Shown piece by piece: positions 1-11,911 of a stretch of DNA of 64,000 nucleotides (the stretch's first letter is position 1; each line of letters starts with the position of its first letter). The stretch lies in contig NC_056764.1 in assembly GCF_018687715.1 (NCBI RefSeq), positions 2,668,501 to 2,732,500 of the forward strand, read 5' to 3'. The notes beneath the pieces were generated by a model that was given only the letters and a program-made list of their open reading frames with translations, ran no database searches and was not told the DNA's origin. This stretch comes from Carya illinoinensis. Taxonomy: Eukaryota; Streptophyta; Magnoliopsida; Fagales; Juglandaceae. Made by a program: the position numbers and the translations under genes.

Positions 1-73
1 CGGCTACAAATCATATATGCATGACCCAAATGATATGACAACTATAGGAAAAATTTCTAAACTCAACACATAC

Positions 74-2106
74 CTATTGGCTTCTGACACTGACAATCCC
101 CATAGAGCACCAGCAGCCCTCTCTTGAAGACCAGGGGAGGCATTGGAACATGATTGTGCAAGAGCAACCTAAATTGCCAAGAACAAAGCTTCAAGATGCA
201 GTGAAACTTTATACTAGATAATAGCAGTCAGTTACTTTTCCATTTTTATGATTTAAATTCAAGAAATATATCATAAACCTTGCAGCAAAGCTGTCAGATG
301 CTTCAGCAAAGAACTCAATCCAATTGTTCCAAACCATTACATAAAAGAAATATTCAACATGAAATCAACATTTGTCCCATAAGTTGAAGGGAGCAAAAAT
401 TATCAGGTAGCTATCAAGAAAGCATATTAATTAAAAAAGTGACAAGTTTATGTGTGCTTCAAAGTGTGCATGCAGTTGTAATTTTTTGTGTGTATGTGAG
501 CACGTGTGAAACTGTATAGATTAAATTGGTCATAAAATTAAAAAATATAATGAAGTTCAAGTTTTCAATTAGGGTAATTGACAAACATTTGCAAATAAAA
601 AATATACTACGACAAAGGACTATCAAAGTATACAAAAAAAAATAAAAACTGTTGGCCATAAATTCTCTATATCATATGAGTTTTCCTTTTCCATTCGTAA
701 ATTTAATTAATTTTGTAAGCAGGCAACCAAAAGTGGGCCACGGATAGATAATGATGCCTTTGCAAACACATGGACCATTAGTGGATCAAACAGATTCTTA
801 GAAAATTAGTTTAGCAATCCGTTTCAACCAGTGAATAGTTTTCCTTGAAATGAACCCAATTTCACATTTCCAGACTTCACCAGACCAAATTCCTTGAATT
901 TCACAAAAGTGTAGTTGTAGATAATTCAAGTACTTAATTAAATGAATGCAAATCAATTATCCTTCACAAAATTCAGGAGAGAGAATGGTGTTTAAAAAGA
1001 CTGATCAAAACATTGAATGAAAATAAAAAGTAGGCATAATCCGAAAAAGTAAGCACATGATTGTTCATGTTTAGAGTTTAAGGTTGTGCCTCCTCTCCAA
1101 AAGTAATATTATATTACCTGATTATATCTTTATTTGCCTGCCACTTCTTCAACAGGATAAACAGTATATTCCCATGCAAAAGCAACTTTTCTATCAAAGT
1201 TTAAGACTTTATTTGGATACTAACGATATCTCAGATGATCTATGAATTGTAGCGAGAATAATAGTGAAATAGTAGTGAATAGTTTGTAAATAGTAGTGAA
1301 TAGTACTGAAGTAATCTGAGAATATCTAAGAACAATTGTGTTCCCAAACAGACCCTAAAGGTCTACACCCAACAATTCCATGCTTCTTACAAGTCCACTT
1401 CAGAAAACAGGAGCCTGCAGCACATGGGCCTTTTATTATTCTTTATTCTCATATAAATGCAACTTCCAGTTAAAAGGAACCGATTTAAATATCAGGTGAA
1501 GGGCTTCACTTTTTCCCCCTTTACTGAAAGCACTAGTTAATTATGAAGCACAATCTAATAGGCATCAAACAATTATCCTCTTCTACAACATATTGCATAA
1601 AGTAATACTTCCTAGTGAAGCACTTCTTATTATCGGAAGTGATGCAAAAGACTGGTAGGATACGGCAACTAATATGGTTTGGGTTCAAAAAGGTAAATAT
1701 CATACCAAGGCCTCAACTCCACCAGCTGCTGCAATCACTTCTCGATTTCTGTCATCAAATGATAAATTCCACAATGCACCAGCAGCTTCTTGCCTATTTG
1801 ATCAGTAGGAATGGTGATCAGAAAAAACTGTTACGGAAGCAATGCATAATATATAATTCGATGTAATGATGCAAAAAGGTCTGAGTCGTATAAAACCAAT
1901 TATGGAATTTTTATCGTGCTTGCAGAGGCAAAAGTTGATATTGACAAGAGTTTAAACAACATTGGTCATAAGTACAGGTCATAAGTACAGAAGTTCCAAT
2001 AAGAGTGACTAAGGAAAAAGAATAGATTTCCCCCATAAATGCCTCAATCAGATACATAACAAAATATCTTTTTCCTTAACATAAATGTAAATGATCAACC
2101 TCTTCC

Positions 2107-2137
<31 letters not shown>

Positions 2138-5100
2138 AAGCTGAAAGAAGGGAACAAGAAAGGGAAAGTCAATGAGAACGAAAACTTGAATGCTAATTTT
2201 TAAGAAGGGACAAAATATTCATCGCCCAAGACAAACCATACTCATCTGTGCATAATCTAAAGAAACTGATGTGCAGACAATAATTGTGAATCAAAAGAGA
2301 CATGCTGAATAGGGCATTAGTAGGATCCATTTTTTTTTTTTTTTTATTTTTGATAAGTAAGAGATAAATATTATTGATATGAATGAGATAGGCATAAGCC
2401 TTGTACACCAGAAGTATACAGAAGAAGACCTAAATACATTCTAACTGCGAAGGATCCAAAATTATTTAGCATCTTTTGAGAGGGTGAAAGAGGTAAATCT
2501 TCTAAAATCCGTATTAAGGAAGCTAGACTGGATATTATCATTAAAGTTTGAAAACAACAAATAACAGTAGATTTAATGCTCCATTTTGCATTAGAAATTG
2601 GAGCATTAGAAATCATATTCTTAAAAGAATTAAAGAAATAGAGCACCGAAAAGCAGCTTCAAAGATTAGTAACAAAGATATAAATATGTTTCTCCTATGT
2701 TAACAAAAAATTGAACAAAGTCTCCCCATTTTATTTAGCTTTTAGCCTTAATTTTCTATTAAGCATAGAGAGATGAGTAAAAACTACCAGGAGCCTGCTT
2801 GGTATAAAACTGTTGGGTGGTCAAGTGATTACTGATTAGGCCGAACATAATTAATTGAGAAACCTTCCATAAGTGAAAATAAAGCCTGAAGCAATAATAC
2901 AATCAAACAAAGGAAAAAATTTTCCTTCTCTCTCCAAAGTATTTTCTCTCTGTACAACCAAAACTCTGATGATGAAAAATCTTACTCTTTCATTCTGGTG
3001 AAGCTTTGATGATTGTAGTGGAGAGCTAGTTAATATTAGGTGAGTTATGAGGAAATTGGTGGTGATTGAATCTAAGGTTTTTGAGGTAGTAAGGGAGGGG
3101 AGCTTGGTACATATTACTGAGAAAGGTTGGAAGGTGGTGAAAGAGGTGAGTCTGAGGTTAGGCACGGCAAGGTGGTTCCTAAAAGCTTTAGAGGATTGTT
3201 CGAAGGCAGGTAGGAAGGAGTTTTATTCTGGGTATAGAGAAGGTGATAGGGGTTATGTTGCACAAAGACACTCTTAACTCTAGAGGGTGTTTCTTAGAGT
3301 TGATGGAGTATTTGTTTTTTTTTTTGGGGGGGGGGGGTGGATACAGGAATTTCTTGTTCATTCCAGAGGATAGGGAAGGAAGGGGGTGCAGGCACTGAGG
3401 GAGGCTGGCTGTGCTGGTGGTGCAGTATCCCAGCCACCATCATTTTGCAGGTCGTACAGGGAGGTGCTCCAACCTAGAAGTAATGTCAAGGGTACCCATC
3501 ACTCTGAGACATTGGCAGGCTCGAGAGGAGGGGTAGGTATGCAAAGGGTTGGGTTTCAGGCTAAAAGGGAAGCTAGTAGAGGTGCTGCTGGTCTGAATGA
3601 GGAAAGCGTGTTGAGTGCTTTGCAGGAGATGAAATGTCAGGTGGATACACTGCAAGTCAATATTTGTTGGCTGATACGGTGTGCTGAGGGGAATAAAGAA
3701 ATGGAAGTGAATTCAGGCCAGATAATGGGCTGTGGCTCATGAGCTGGAAAGCAGGGCCAGAGTGGGCTATGGGCTGGACAACAGAGATATGTGGGCCAGG
3801 GGGGAGATGCAGATCCAAAGGGCAAGGGGGTGGATCATGGACTAGGCCTGAGCAAAAGCCCAGGCCTGAACTGGCGTGAGAAAGCCCCGAAATAAAGAGA
3901 TTCGGGTTTGCTGGGGGTGCCCGATACAATATCTTCGGGCCCAAGTCCTGGGGTGGGTCTGCCGACCATGAGCGGCGGCTCAAGCGACGTCCCGCTGATG
4001 GTCGTACAGTTGCCGAAGGGGAAGGTGGAGAGTCCAATCAACGGGATTGAGCCTAATCCTTCCAGCGATGGGTCAGGAGCTGCTCAGGGAGGGTCTTCTC
4101 TTAGTGGGTCATCACAGAACACTCCGGTGACCTGTTCTGAGCCACTAGAGCAGGTGGCTATACCATTAGATCAGCCTGAGGAGAAACAAGAGTCCTTCGG
4201 AGTGCCGTGTGAGGGGATTCAAGATAATACAGTGGCTAAGGTGGATGAAGGGTGTTCTTCAGATAAGGGGGAAGGTATGTTGATGTTGTATGATCCTAGT
4301 AATTTTTCAACAGAGGAGGAGGAGGCTGTATGAGAGGACCCCACCCCTTTAAACGTGGTTCCCCCTAGGATTTCCACTGATTGGTTATTAAAAAAGGTTG
4401 AGGATCTTCAAAGCTGTTTGGGGATTTCATGTGTGGGGTCTGAGGAGCAGTTTAAAGCTTTAATTACAGCCATTGCAGCAAGACATCTGGGTGTAGGGTC
4501 AAAAAGAGATAGGGAGCTGAAGCGTTTGACGTGGTCCATAAATTACGATGGAAAAGAGGGGAGTGTGAGTAGGGGAAGAAATAAGGGAAGGGCTGGAGCA
4601 GTTGGTTAATGAAGCCAAAAATTCTGAATTGGAATGTCAGGGGGTTGAATGAGTAATAAACGTCTTCATATAAGAGCTATGTTAAGGCAATGGAAGGCGG
4701 ACGTCATTTGTTTGCAGGAAACAAAGTTGAAACTTATTAGTAGAAGAATTATTAGAAGCATTGGAATTGTCAATTTGTAGGTTGGATCTACTTACCATCG
4801 AAAGGGGCCTTGGAGGGCATATTGGTTATGTGGGATAAGAGGGTTGTGGAGTGCATCGATGAGTTTATAGGGGAATACTCGGTGGGGTGTTCTTTCAAAA
4901 ATTCAGAAGATGGGTTTCTATGGGCCTTTGCTGGGGTTTATGGGCCTAATTTGGATAGCGAGAGGAGAAGGCTGTGGGATGAGCTGGCTGGACTTTGTTC
5001 TTGGAGGGAGGTTCCATGGTGCATTGGTGGGGATTTTAATGTAACAAGATTTCCTAGTGAACGATCAAGGGGGGACGCCAAAATACAGCAATGGTGGAGT

Positions 5101-8100
5101 TCTCGAACTTTATTTTTGAGTTAGGCCTTATGGACATTCTTCTAATGGGAGGTGAGTACACTTGATCTAATAATCATACTTGGTCAAGACTGGACAGGTT
5201 TCTTATTTCTCCTTCGTGGGAGCTGCAATTTCCAGATCTAAACCAGAAGAGGCTCCAGAGGTTATGTTCTGATCATTTTCCTGTTTTGTTAGATGGGGGT
5301 GGCATACAAGGGGGTAGAAGGCCTTTTAAGTTTGAAAATATGTGGTTAAAAAAGGAGGGGTTTGTGGATTTGGTTAGAAATTGGTGGAATTCTTATTTAT
5401 TTGAGGGTAATCCGAGTAAGGTGTTGGCTGGAAAATTGAAAGCTTTGAAGAAGGATTTGAAGACTTGGAATGAGCAGGAGTTTGGTAATATAACTCGACA
5501 GAAAAATTGCTTATTTCAAGAATTACAAAGCTTAGAGGGTGCAAACGACGAGAACAACCGGAAAGAGCAAGTAGTAACTAAACTTGAAAGATTGACCTTA
5601 ATGGAGGAGATTTCATGGAGGCAAAAGTCAAGGGTTTTATGGCTTCGGAAGGGGGATAAATACACTAAGTTCTTTCACCGCATAGCTAATGCAGATAGGA
5701 GGTTCAATACCATTGAGTCTTTGAATCTTGATGGTGTTGCTTTGTCAGATCAGGCGGAAATGAAGGAATATGTGGCTGGCCATTTTAAAAACTTATTGTC
5801 AGAACCTCTTGCATTGAGACCTGTGGTGGATGGTCTAACTTTTGAGAGTATTGACCAAGTTAGTATGGTGTCGTTGGAGAGACCTTTTGAAGAGGAAGAG
5901 GTATACAACGTTCTCAGGAAAATAAATAAAGATAAAGCTCCAAGCCCGGATGGTTTCAATATGACTTTCTTTCAAACTTGTTGGGAGGTGGTGACAGAAG
6001 ATGTAATGCTGGTTTTTCAGGAATTTTTCACTCATGGCAAATTTGAAAAAAGCCTAAATGCTACCTTTATTGCTTTAGTCCCTAAAAAGGCTAGTGCAAT
6101 AGAGGTACAAGATTTTAGACCGATCAGTCTTGTAGGCAGTGTTTATAAGTTATTGTCGAAGGTGCTTGCTAATAGAATGAGCACGGTAATGGAAAAGATT
6201 ATCTCTAAATCGCAAAATGCATTTGTAAGGGAGGGACAAATATTAGATTTAGTTCTCATTGCCAATGAATGTTTGGATAGCAGAATTAGGTCACGAATTC
6301 CAAGTATTTTTTGTAAACTATATATGGAGAAGGCATACGATCACGTTAACTGGGAGTTTCTGATGTACATGTTGAGTAGATGTGGGTTTGGGGAAAGATG
6401 GAGGAAGTGGATAAGGCATCGTGTGTCAATGGCACGTTTCTCGGTCTTAGTAAACGGAGATCCTGTGGGCTTCTTTAACAGTTCGCGAGGACTACGACAG
6501 GGAGATCTATTATCACCACTCTTATTTGTATTAGTAATGGAGGCTCTGAGTATAATAGTGACGGCAGCAGTAGGAGGATTTTTTTCTGGTTTTTCAGTGG
6601 GAGATTCACATGGCCAAACCACTATTTCTCACCTTTTATTTGCAGATGACACCTTGCTGTTGTGTGAGGCAAATGCAGGACATATTCAATCACTGAAGGC
6701 CATCCTACTTTGTTTTGAAGCTATTTCCGGATTGAAGATTAATCTTGCTAAGACAGAAATGGTCGCAGTAGGGGATGTAAGTAACATAAGCAGATTGGCT
6801 AACCTATTGGGATGCATGGTCTTTTCCTTGCCGTTGAAGTATCTTGGGCTCCCATTGGAGGCTTCTTTCAAAGCTAAGTCCATTTGGGAGGGGGTTCTAG
6901 AAAAATTTGAGCGTAGGTTGGCCGGTTGGAAAAGGTTGTACTTATCCAAAGGGGGGCGGCTCACTCTTATTAAGAGCACTCTTTCAAATCTTCCCACTTA
7001 TTATTTGTCTTTATTTCCTCTCCCTACTGGCATTGCATGTAGAATGAAAAAATTTCAACGTGACTTCTTATGGAGTGAAATAGGAGAGGAGTTTAAGTTC
7101 CATTTAGTGGGCTGGGATAAGGTGTGCAATTCCATAGGAGATGGCGGATTGGGGGTCAGGAATGTGAGGATTCTTAATAGGTCTCTACTAGGTAAATAGC
7201 TATGGTGTTATAATTATGAGAAGGGAGCTCTATGGAGAGGGGTGATAGACTTGAAATGGTTGTGAAATGGGGGGTTGGTGTTCAAAAGAAGGAAGGGGGT
7301 CCTATGGAGTGGGGTTGTGGAAGTTCATACAGAAAGGATGTGATTCTTTTGCTAGTAATACTCGGTTGTGCCTGAGGGATGGAAGAAGGATTGGAAGGAT
7401 GCCTAGGTGGGTGACACAGCGTTGATGGATGCCTATCCCGCTATTTCAGTATTGCAAGGGATCCAGAGCTGATTTGAGGGTAACTATCCAAGGTTCACAA
7501 GAGTGGAATATCAGCCTTAATCAGGATGCACATGATTGGGAAGTGAATATTCTGGTGGATTTTTTTAACTTGATGTATAACATTCCTGTTGCTGCCACAA
7601 CTGAAGATGTGATGATTTGGAGACCCTCTAGGAAAGGAAAATTTACGGTACGCTCGTTTTATGACTTATCTACTGGGCAACAAGGACATTCTTTCCCTTG
7701 GAAGAACATTTGGAGGACTAAAGCACCCACAAAGGCCGCCTTTGTTGTCTGGACAGCAGCTTTAAGCAAGATGTTGACTAATGATATTCTGAGAAGACGG
7801 GGCCTTGTAATAACGGACTGGTGTTGTTTGTGTCAAAAGAGTGGGGAAACGGCGGATCATCTACTTTTACATTGTGAGTTTGCTAGAGATATATGGAATT
7901 ATTTTTTCAGCAAGATGGGAATAGCATGGGTGATGCCAGGCCGGGTGGTTGGTCTTCTGGCATGTTAGAGAGGTATCACTGGGACACCACAGATTGCAGC
8001 TGTTTGGAAAATGGCCCCTATTTGTATTCTTTGGTGTATATGGAGTGAACGTAATGAGAGACTTTTTGAGGATCATGAACGTTCCTTGGAAGAGTTTAGG

Positions 8101-11100
8101 AGTTTTTTTTTTGAAGACTTTGTTTTATGGGCTATTGCGTTAGATCTAAATAGTCTTAACTTCCATGATTTCCTTGTAACGGTTTCTAGTTCTTAAAAAA
8201 GTGTATGCTTGTGTATACCTCTAGTGTACTTGGGCTATGCCTATCTTTATATCAATGAAATATCTTATTACTTATAAAAAATAAATAAAGAAGAAATTCT
8301 AAGAAAGTAAGAAACATGCCCATCAAGTGAACATATCTAAACAGTCACGAGTAGCAGGTTGGACAGTTCTTTGTTTCCCTTTTTCCTTTGAAGATGACCC
8401 AACAGAGGAAGGGGAGGAAGGGGCTTTTTTACGTTTTAGACGAACATGGACTTATCAAAAAGACTAAAAATAGTTGGAAGGATGATTAAATATATGACAA
8501 TAATACCAAGGTTAGAAACCATGCATCAATGAAATTATAGAGGAGCTTAAATGAGAAATACAAATTCAGAAGAAATTATAAACTACCTGACACCTTCATG
8601 AGCAGAACGTGTTAGTTGAACAAGTGCTTCAAGAGCACCTGCCTCCTGCCCAATGGCAGCATTGTTACTGTTGCTATCTCCATGAGCAGCCAAATTAGCC
8701 AAGGCACGAGCAGCCTATCATATACCAGGAAGTTTACTTAACTAATTCAAAACAAAACCACATGCAGACACAAACAGTGGCAGTGGCATGAGAAAGAAAG
8801 AGAGCAATGGGACCTTGCTGTAGGGCATTCATTTTGCCAGAAAATATTACAGAACCTTTTGAAACATGGAATCAGATATCAATCACCTCAATTATTACCA
8901 CAAGCATCAATTTTAAGACATCGTATTTAACATTTTAGCCAAGGAAATCATATATCAATGGCCAAGTCCTAATAGAAAGCATATATGGATAAGGTAGTCA
9001 TACCAATAAAAAATGGATAGATAATCATCCCTAAGGCTGAAAAGATAGATTTTAGAAAAGAAGCAGACAAAGTGAGACAATAGCATAACCTATCACAAGA
9101 AAAAAAGTCAATAGAGAACCTCCCCCTCCCCCCCCCCTCCCCCCCCCCCCCCCAAAAAAAAAAAAGCATTCATCTGTAACACTGCCCACCATAAATGCAT
9201 ACCGAACATTAACATTTTGATATAGAAGTGCACACAAACCTTAGACCGAAGACCAGTTTTCAAGTACCATGACATAACATGTGGTACTTTCACAGCATGC
9301 AGGGAGACACAATCACCTCTTAAGAAACTGGGGAGGTGAATTTCAAAACTATAATCCGCCATAAACTTGAATCATGACCAGATTTGGAGGCCTATTTCTT
9401 TTCTAAAGACTTCAACCGGTCATTGAAATATCAGAGTTTTCACCATATTGCGTATAAAAAGTAGGGTAAAATCAGACAACCCCACTCACCCAACCAAAAA
9501 AGCTACCCTATTTATTCTAATACTAAATTTTTTTATATGTATTAAACTAAAAATAATTAGCCCATAGAACCTACTAATATTAAAAATTGAACTATATCAT
9601 TAAACTAAAAAATATATATCCAGAAGTTACCAAATATCATGTAATGATATTATATAATAAGCCCATAGAACCTTGAATCTTGAACTTTGATTCACAAGTT
9701 ATATTCAGTAGAAATGGTAATGGAAACGTCAATATCCTCATTTGAGATGCCCAATCCTAACAATGAAAGGTACCTGCTCTTGTACACCCTCAAATTTGCA
9801 ATTACGAGCAAGCATCACCAAAGCATGTACACCACCTGCCACTGCAACCTCCGTGCTACACTTGTCATCAGCTGCCAAATTTGCTAATGCACCAGCTGCA
9901 CGTTCCTGAAAACACAAAAATGTGAACCAAGCCTCTCCTTAGCAACTTCCAATTGTATGCAAGTGACAATAAAGAATAACATAAAAGGCTTGCACCAAAG
10001 CGGAAAGAACGCATGACATGACAGGAACATACCAGGACTCCGTCACCACCTGTGGACCATTTGAATATAAGATCAACTAAAGCCTTTACTCCTCCAGCCT
10101 CAGCAATGGCACCCTGATAGAGAACTCTTATGTACTCAGAACTAGGAGAGTATATGCCAAACGGACAGAATAAACTCCAAAACATCAAACCTTGTGCTCT
10201 TCTCCAACTGAAAGATTCCATAGTCCTCCAGCAGCTTCTTCGGCAACCAGCCTATTCATGGACCTTGCCAAACCAGCAAGAATATTGATTCCTCCTTCTT
10301 CAGCAACAGATTTTGCAACATTGGTATTTACAGACAAGTTTGCTATAGCCTACATGTTAAAAATATCAAAGAAGAAAAAAAATTAACCCAATTCCACATC
10401 TAAACATGTGAGCTCAAACCATATTAAAATAATGAAAATAGTCTCAGAATGATTAAATATGCATTTTGTCAAGTGCATCTCATTAAAATCTTACCAATCA
10501 GTATAGATCAGAACTGAATTGAACTCATTGAAAAGCAGATGGCTCATAATTGCATAAAGAAATTTACCTTTGCAGCCTCTGACTGGAGCCCTTCCCGCCA
10601 AGATTTTGCTAGGTCCAGAAGGAGGCGTATGCCACCTTCTCGCATAACTGCTTCAGCCCGTCCACGATCTATGTTAGCATTTTCATCATCAATGACCACA
10701 AACGTTGCAAGTCCTGTGGCTGCCCTTTCTTGAACATCCTCTTGTGAGCTCTGCATTAAACTGAGAAGCAGCGCAGCACCCTGCTTGAGCCAAAACTCAT
10801 CCAAACCTTGTTGATTGCTCTCAGCAATCCGCAAAAGTGTATGGGATAGGATCCACTCAACCCAAATCATGATTTCATCCAAGTTTTTGTCCTTATTCTT
10901 TAAATTCCTCCAATCCAAAAACACATTTTTCCCTTTGTTTGTAGTATCGACAAATAGCAAACCTATTCCTTTGAAAATATCATTAAAAAGGACAAGTAGC
11001 AATTTACCTTTATTTTTATTGATGTGAAAACTAGTATGTTCTTCAAGAACAGGACAATTCAAGGCACACAAAACCTTCAAGCTCTGTGATGAGGATAATA

Positions 11101-11911
11101 ATCTTGAAACCGCATTTGGTCCAATATCAGTTCTTGAAACATCTAACCCAGCCAAGTTAGGCAGCTTATGCCAAAGATCAGAAACCACTCCCCACTTCAT
11201 ATTTGAAGTCCCAGAAACTGAGAGAAAACGAACTGATGCTACATTTCCCAAAGCCATCTCATCTACATTGAGACAGTCTATAAACCCAATATCAGTCAAA
11301 TGTGGACAATTCTTGGCTAAGCCATTAATTGCATCACCATGAACATCCCTAATTCCTGAGAGGCGAAGCTTTTTCAATTTAGGACAACAAAACGCTATTG
11401 CTTTTATAGCATCACTACTGATCCTCTCGCAGAAATCTGGCCCAAGTTGGAGGCTTTCAAGTGCCTCGTGTCGAGCCACAATCACAGAGAGAGTCGCATC
11501 TGTTATTTTCCTGCAGTAGTCACCACTTATTTCACGCAAATTCCTAGCTTGAAGATGAATTACTGCATCAGCAGATTCCGCACCACGAAACCTAAGTTTC
11601 TGAAGATTCACACATCTGGGAGCAAGTGAAGATGCCATGGAAGCATCGCATTTGTGCGCACGAAGATCCAGAGAGTTCCACAAACAAGGGGAAATTCCTA
11701 GAACCCTCCATGTCCGACAGGTTGATGATAAGCTTGCCCGGTCACGATAATTCAGACACGAAAACAGCTGAAGCACTGTGTCATCAGGCAGACCTGTCCA
11801 ATCCACATAGCCGTATTGCTTCAAACCCAAAACCTCATCTTCCGTTTCGGCATAAATTGGTGAAACAACCTTCCCCTTCCTTGCCACTTTCCGCCGCACC
11901 CTACGACTCAT
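74..11911 (-). CDS. ARABIDILLO: ARABIDILLO-type F-box / armadillo-repeat protein (3' part outside window)
   Basis: Seven coding exons read leftward: 10568-11911, 10191-10349, 10033-10113, 9774-9905, 8587-8714, 1706-1793 and 74-168. Phases agree throughout and give about 675 codons; the family is roughly 920 residues, so the last armadillo repeats lie beyond base 1. The product opens with a basic stretch ([12 protein letters not shown], a likely nuclear signal), then an F-box near residues 38-80 ([20 protein letters not shown]), leucine-rich repeats to about residue 290, then armadillo repeats recognisable by GGVxALV and AAGALWNLS motifs in each small exon. In Arabidopsis these beta-catenin-related F-box proteins promote lateral root formation, presumably as SCF ubiquitin-ligase adaptors. 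The start is the ATG at 11911. A leader intron is possible (donor at 12244, acceptor at 11947). The intron between 8587 and 1793 is 6.8 kb and filled with LINE sequence. No lesion is visible in the exons. Confidence 0.93.
1208..1360. repeat. Short palindromic MITE-like element in ARABIDILLO intron
   Basis: The ends are imperfect inverted repeats: the left side has ATTTGGATAC followed by ATCTCAGAT, and the right side, read in reverse, has TTTGGGAACA followed by TTCTCAGAT. The middle holds repeats of AATAGTAGTGAATAG. Size and structure fit a non-autonomous DNA transposon. Related ends are seen near 30.9 kb and 36.6 kb. Boundaries are approximate. Confidence 0.5.
2105..2140. repeat. Poly(C)-poly(A) homopolymer junction
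   Basis: A run of more than 20 C is followed directly by about 12 A, inside the ARABIDILLO intron. An analogous C-rich then A-rich block occurs at 9121-9166 in another intron of the same gene. Confidence 0.9.
2327..2650 (-). mobile_element. 5'-truncated LINE 3' end (minus strand)
   Basis: Read on the minus strand, this stretch ends in CTTACTTATCAAAAATAAAA. Upstream of that it carries TGTATACTTCTGGTGTACAA and TATGCCTATCTCATTCATAT, which parallel the 3' untranslated end of the LINE ending near 8280 on the other strand. It is therefore a 3' LINE remnant. The right boundary is uncertain; a weak GCATTAG repeat at about 2313 and 2602 might be the target duplication. Confidence 0.6.
2860..8285 (+). 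mobile_element. Near-full-length, inactive L1-type LINE retrotransposon
   Basis: ORF1-like pieces lie at 3047-3277, 3386-3742, 3908-4333 and 4355-4609, broken by stops and by a T/G homopolymer at 3317-3341. ORF2 starts near 4611 with the endonuclease start ([10 protein letters not shown]), then CLQETKL and GGDFN endonuclease motifs in different frames. A long reverse-transcriptase stretch at 5286-7199 contains [20 protein letters not shown] and the catalytic [10 protein letters not shown] zinc-finger reverse-transcriptase tail (zf-RVT) is split over 7429-7968 and 8011-8196. The 3' end is TTACTTATAAAAAATAAATA. Stops and frameshifts make it non-autonomous. It lies antisense inside the ARABIDILLO intron. 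The 5' boundary is uncertain and no convincing target duplication was found. Confidence 0.85.
5286..7199 (+). pseudogene. LINE ORF2 reverse-transcriptase segment
   Basis: This is the longest open piece of the LINE ORF2 (637 codons, opened by a TTG, so not a true start). It covers the endonuclease-RT linker and the whole RT core: fingers ([11 protein letters not shown]), ALVPKKASA, the palm motif ([21 protein letters not shown]), FADD at about 6640-6652, and the thumb ([12 protein letters not shown]). It stops at 7197-7199, well before the zinc-finger tail resumes at 7429. In related plant LINEs the frame continues, so this stop is a lesion. Host function is not expected. Confidence 0.85.
9121..9166. 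repeat. C-rich tract joined to poly(A) in ARABIDILLO intron
   Basis: About 34 nearly pure C (a few T) lead into about 12 A. The block lies between exons 9774-9905 and 8587-8714. Long open frames over it on the minus strand are artefacts of the poly-glycine reading. Confidence 0.9.

Noticed and set aside
9052..9362. Glycine-rich open frames on the minus strand
   Set aside because: They are translations of the poly(C) tract and lack family features.
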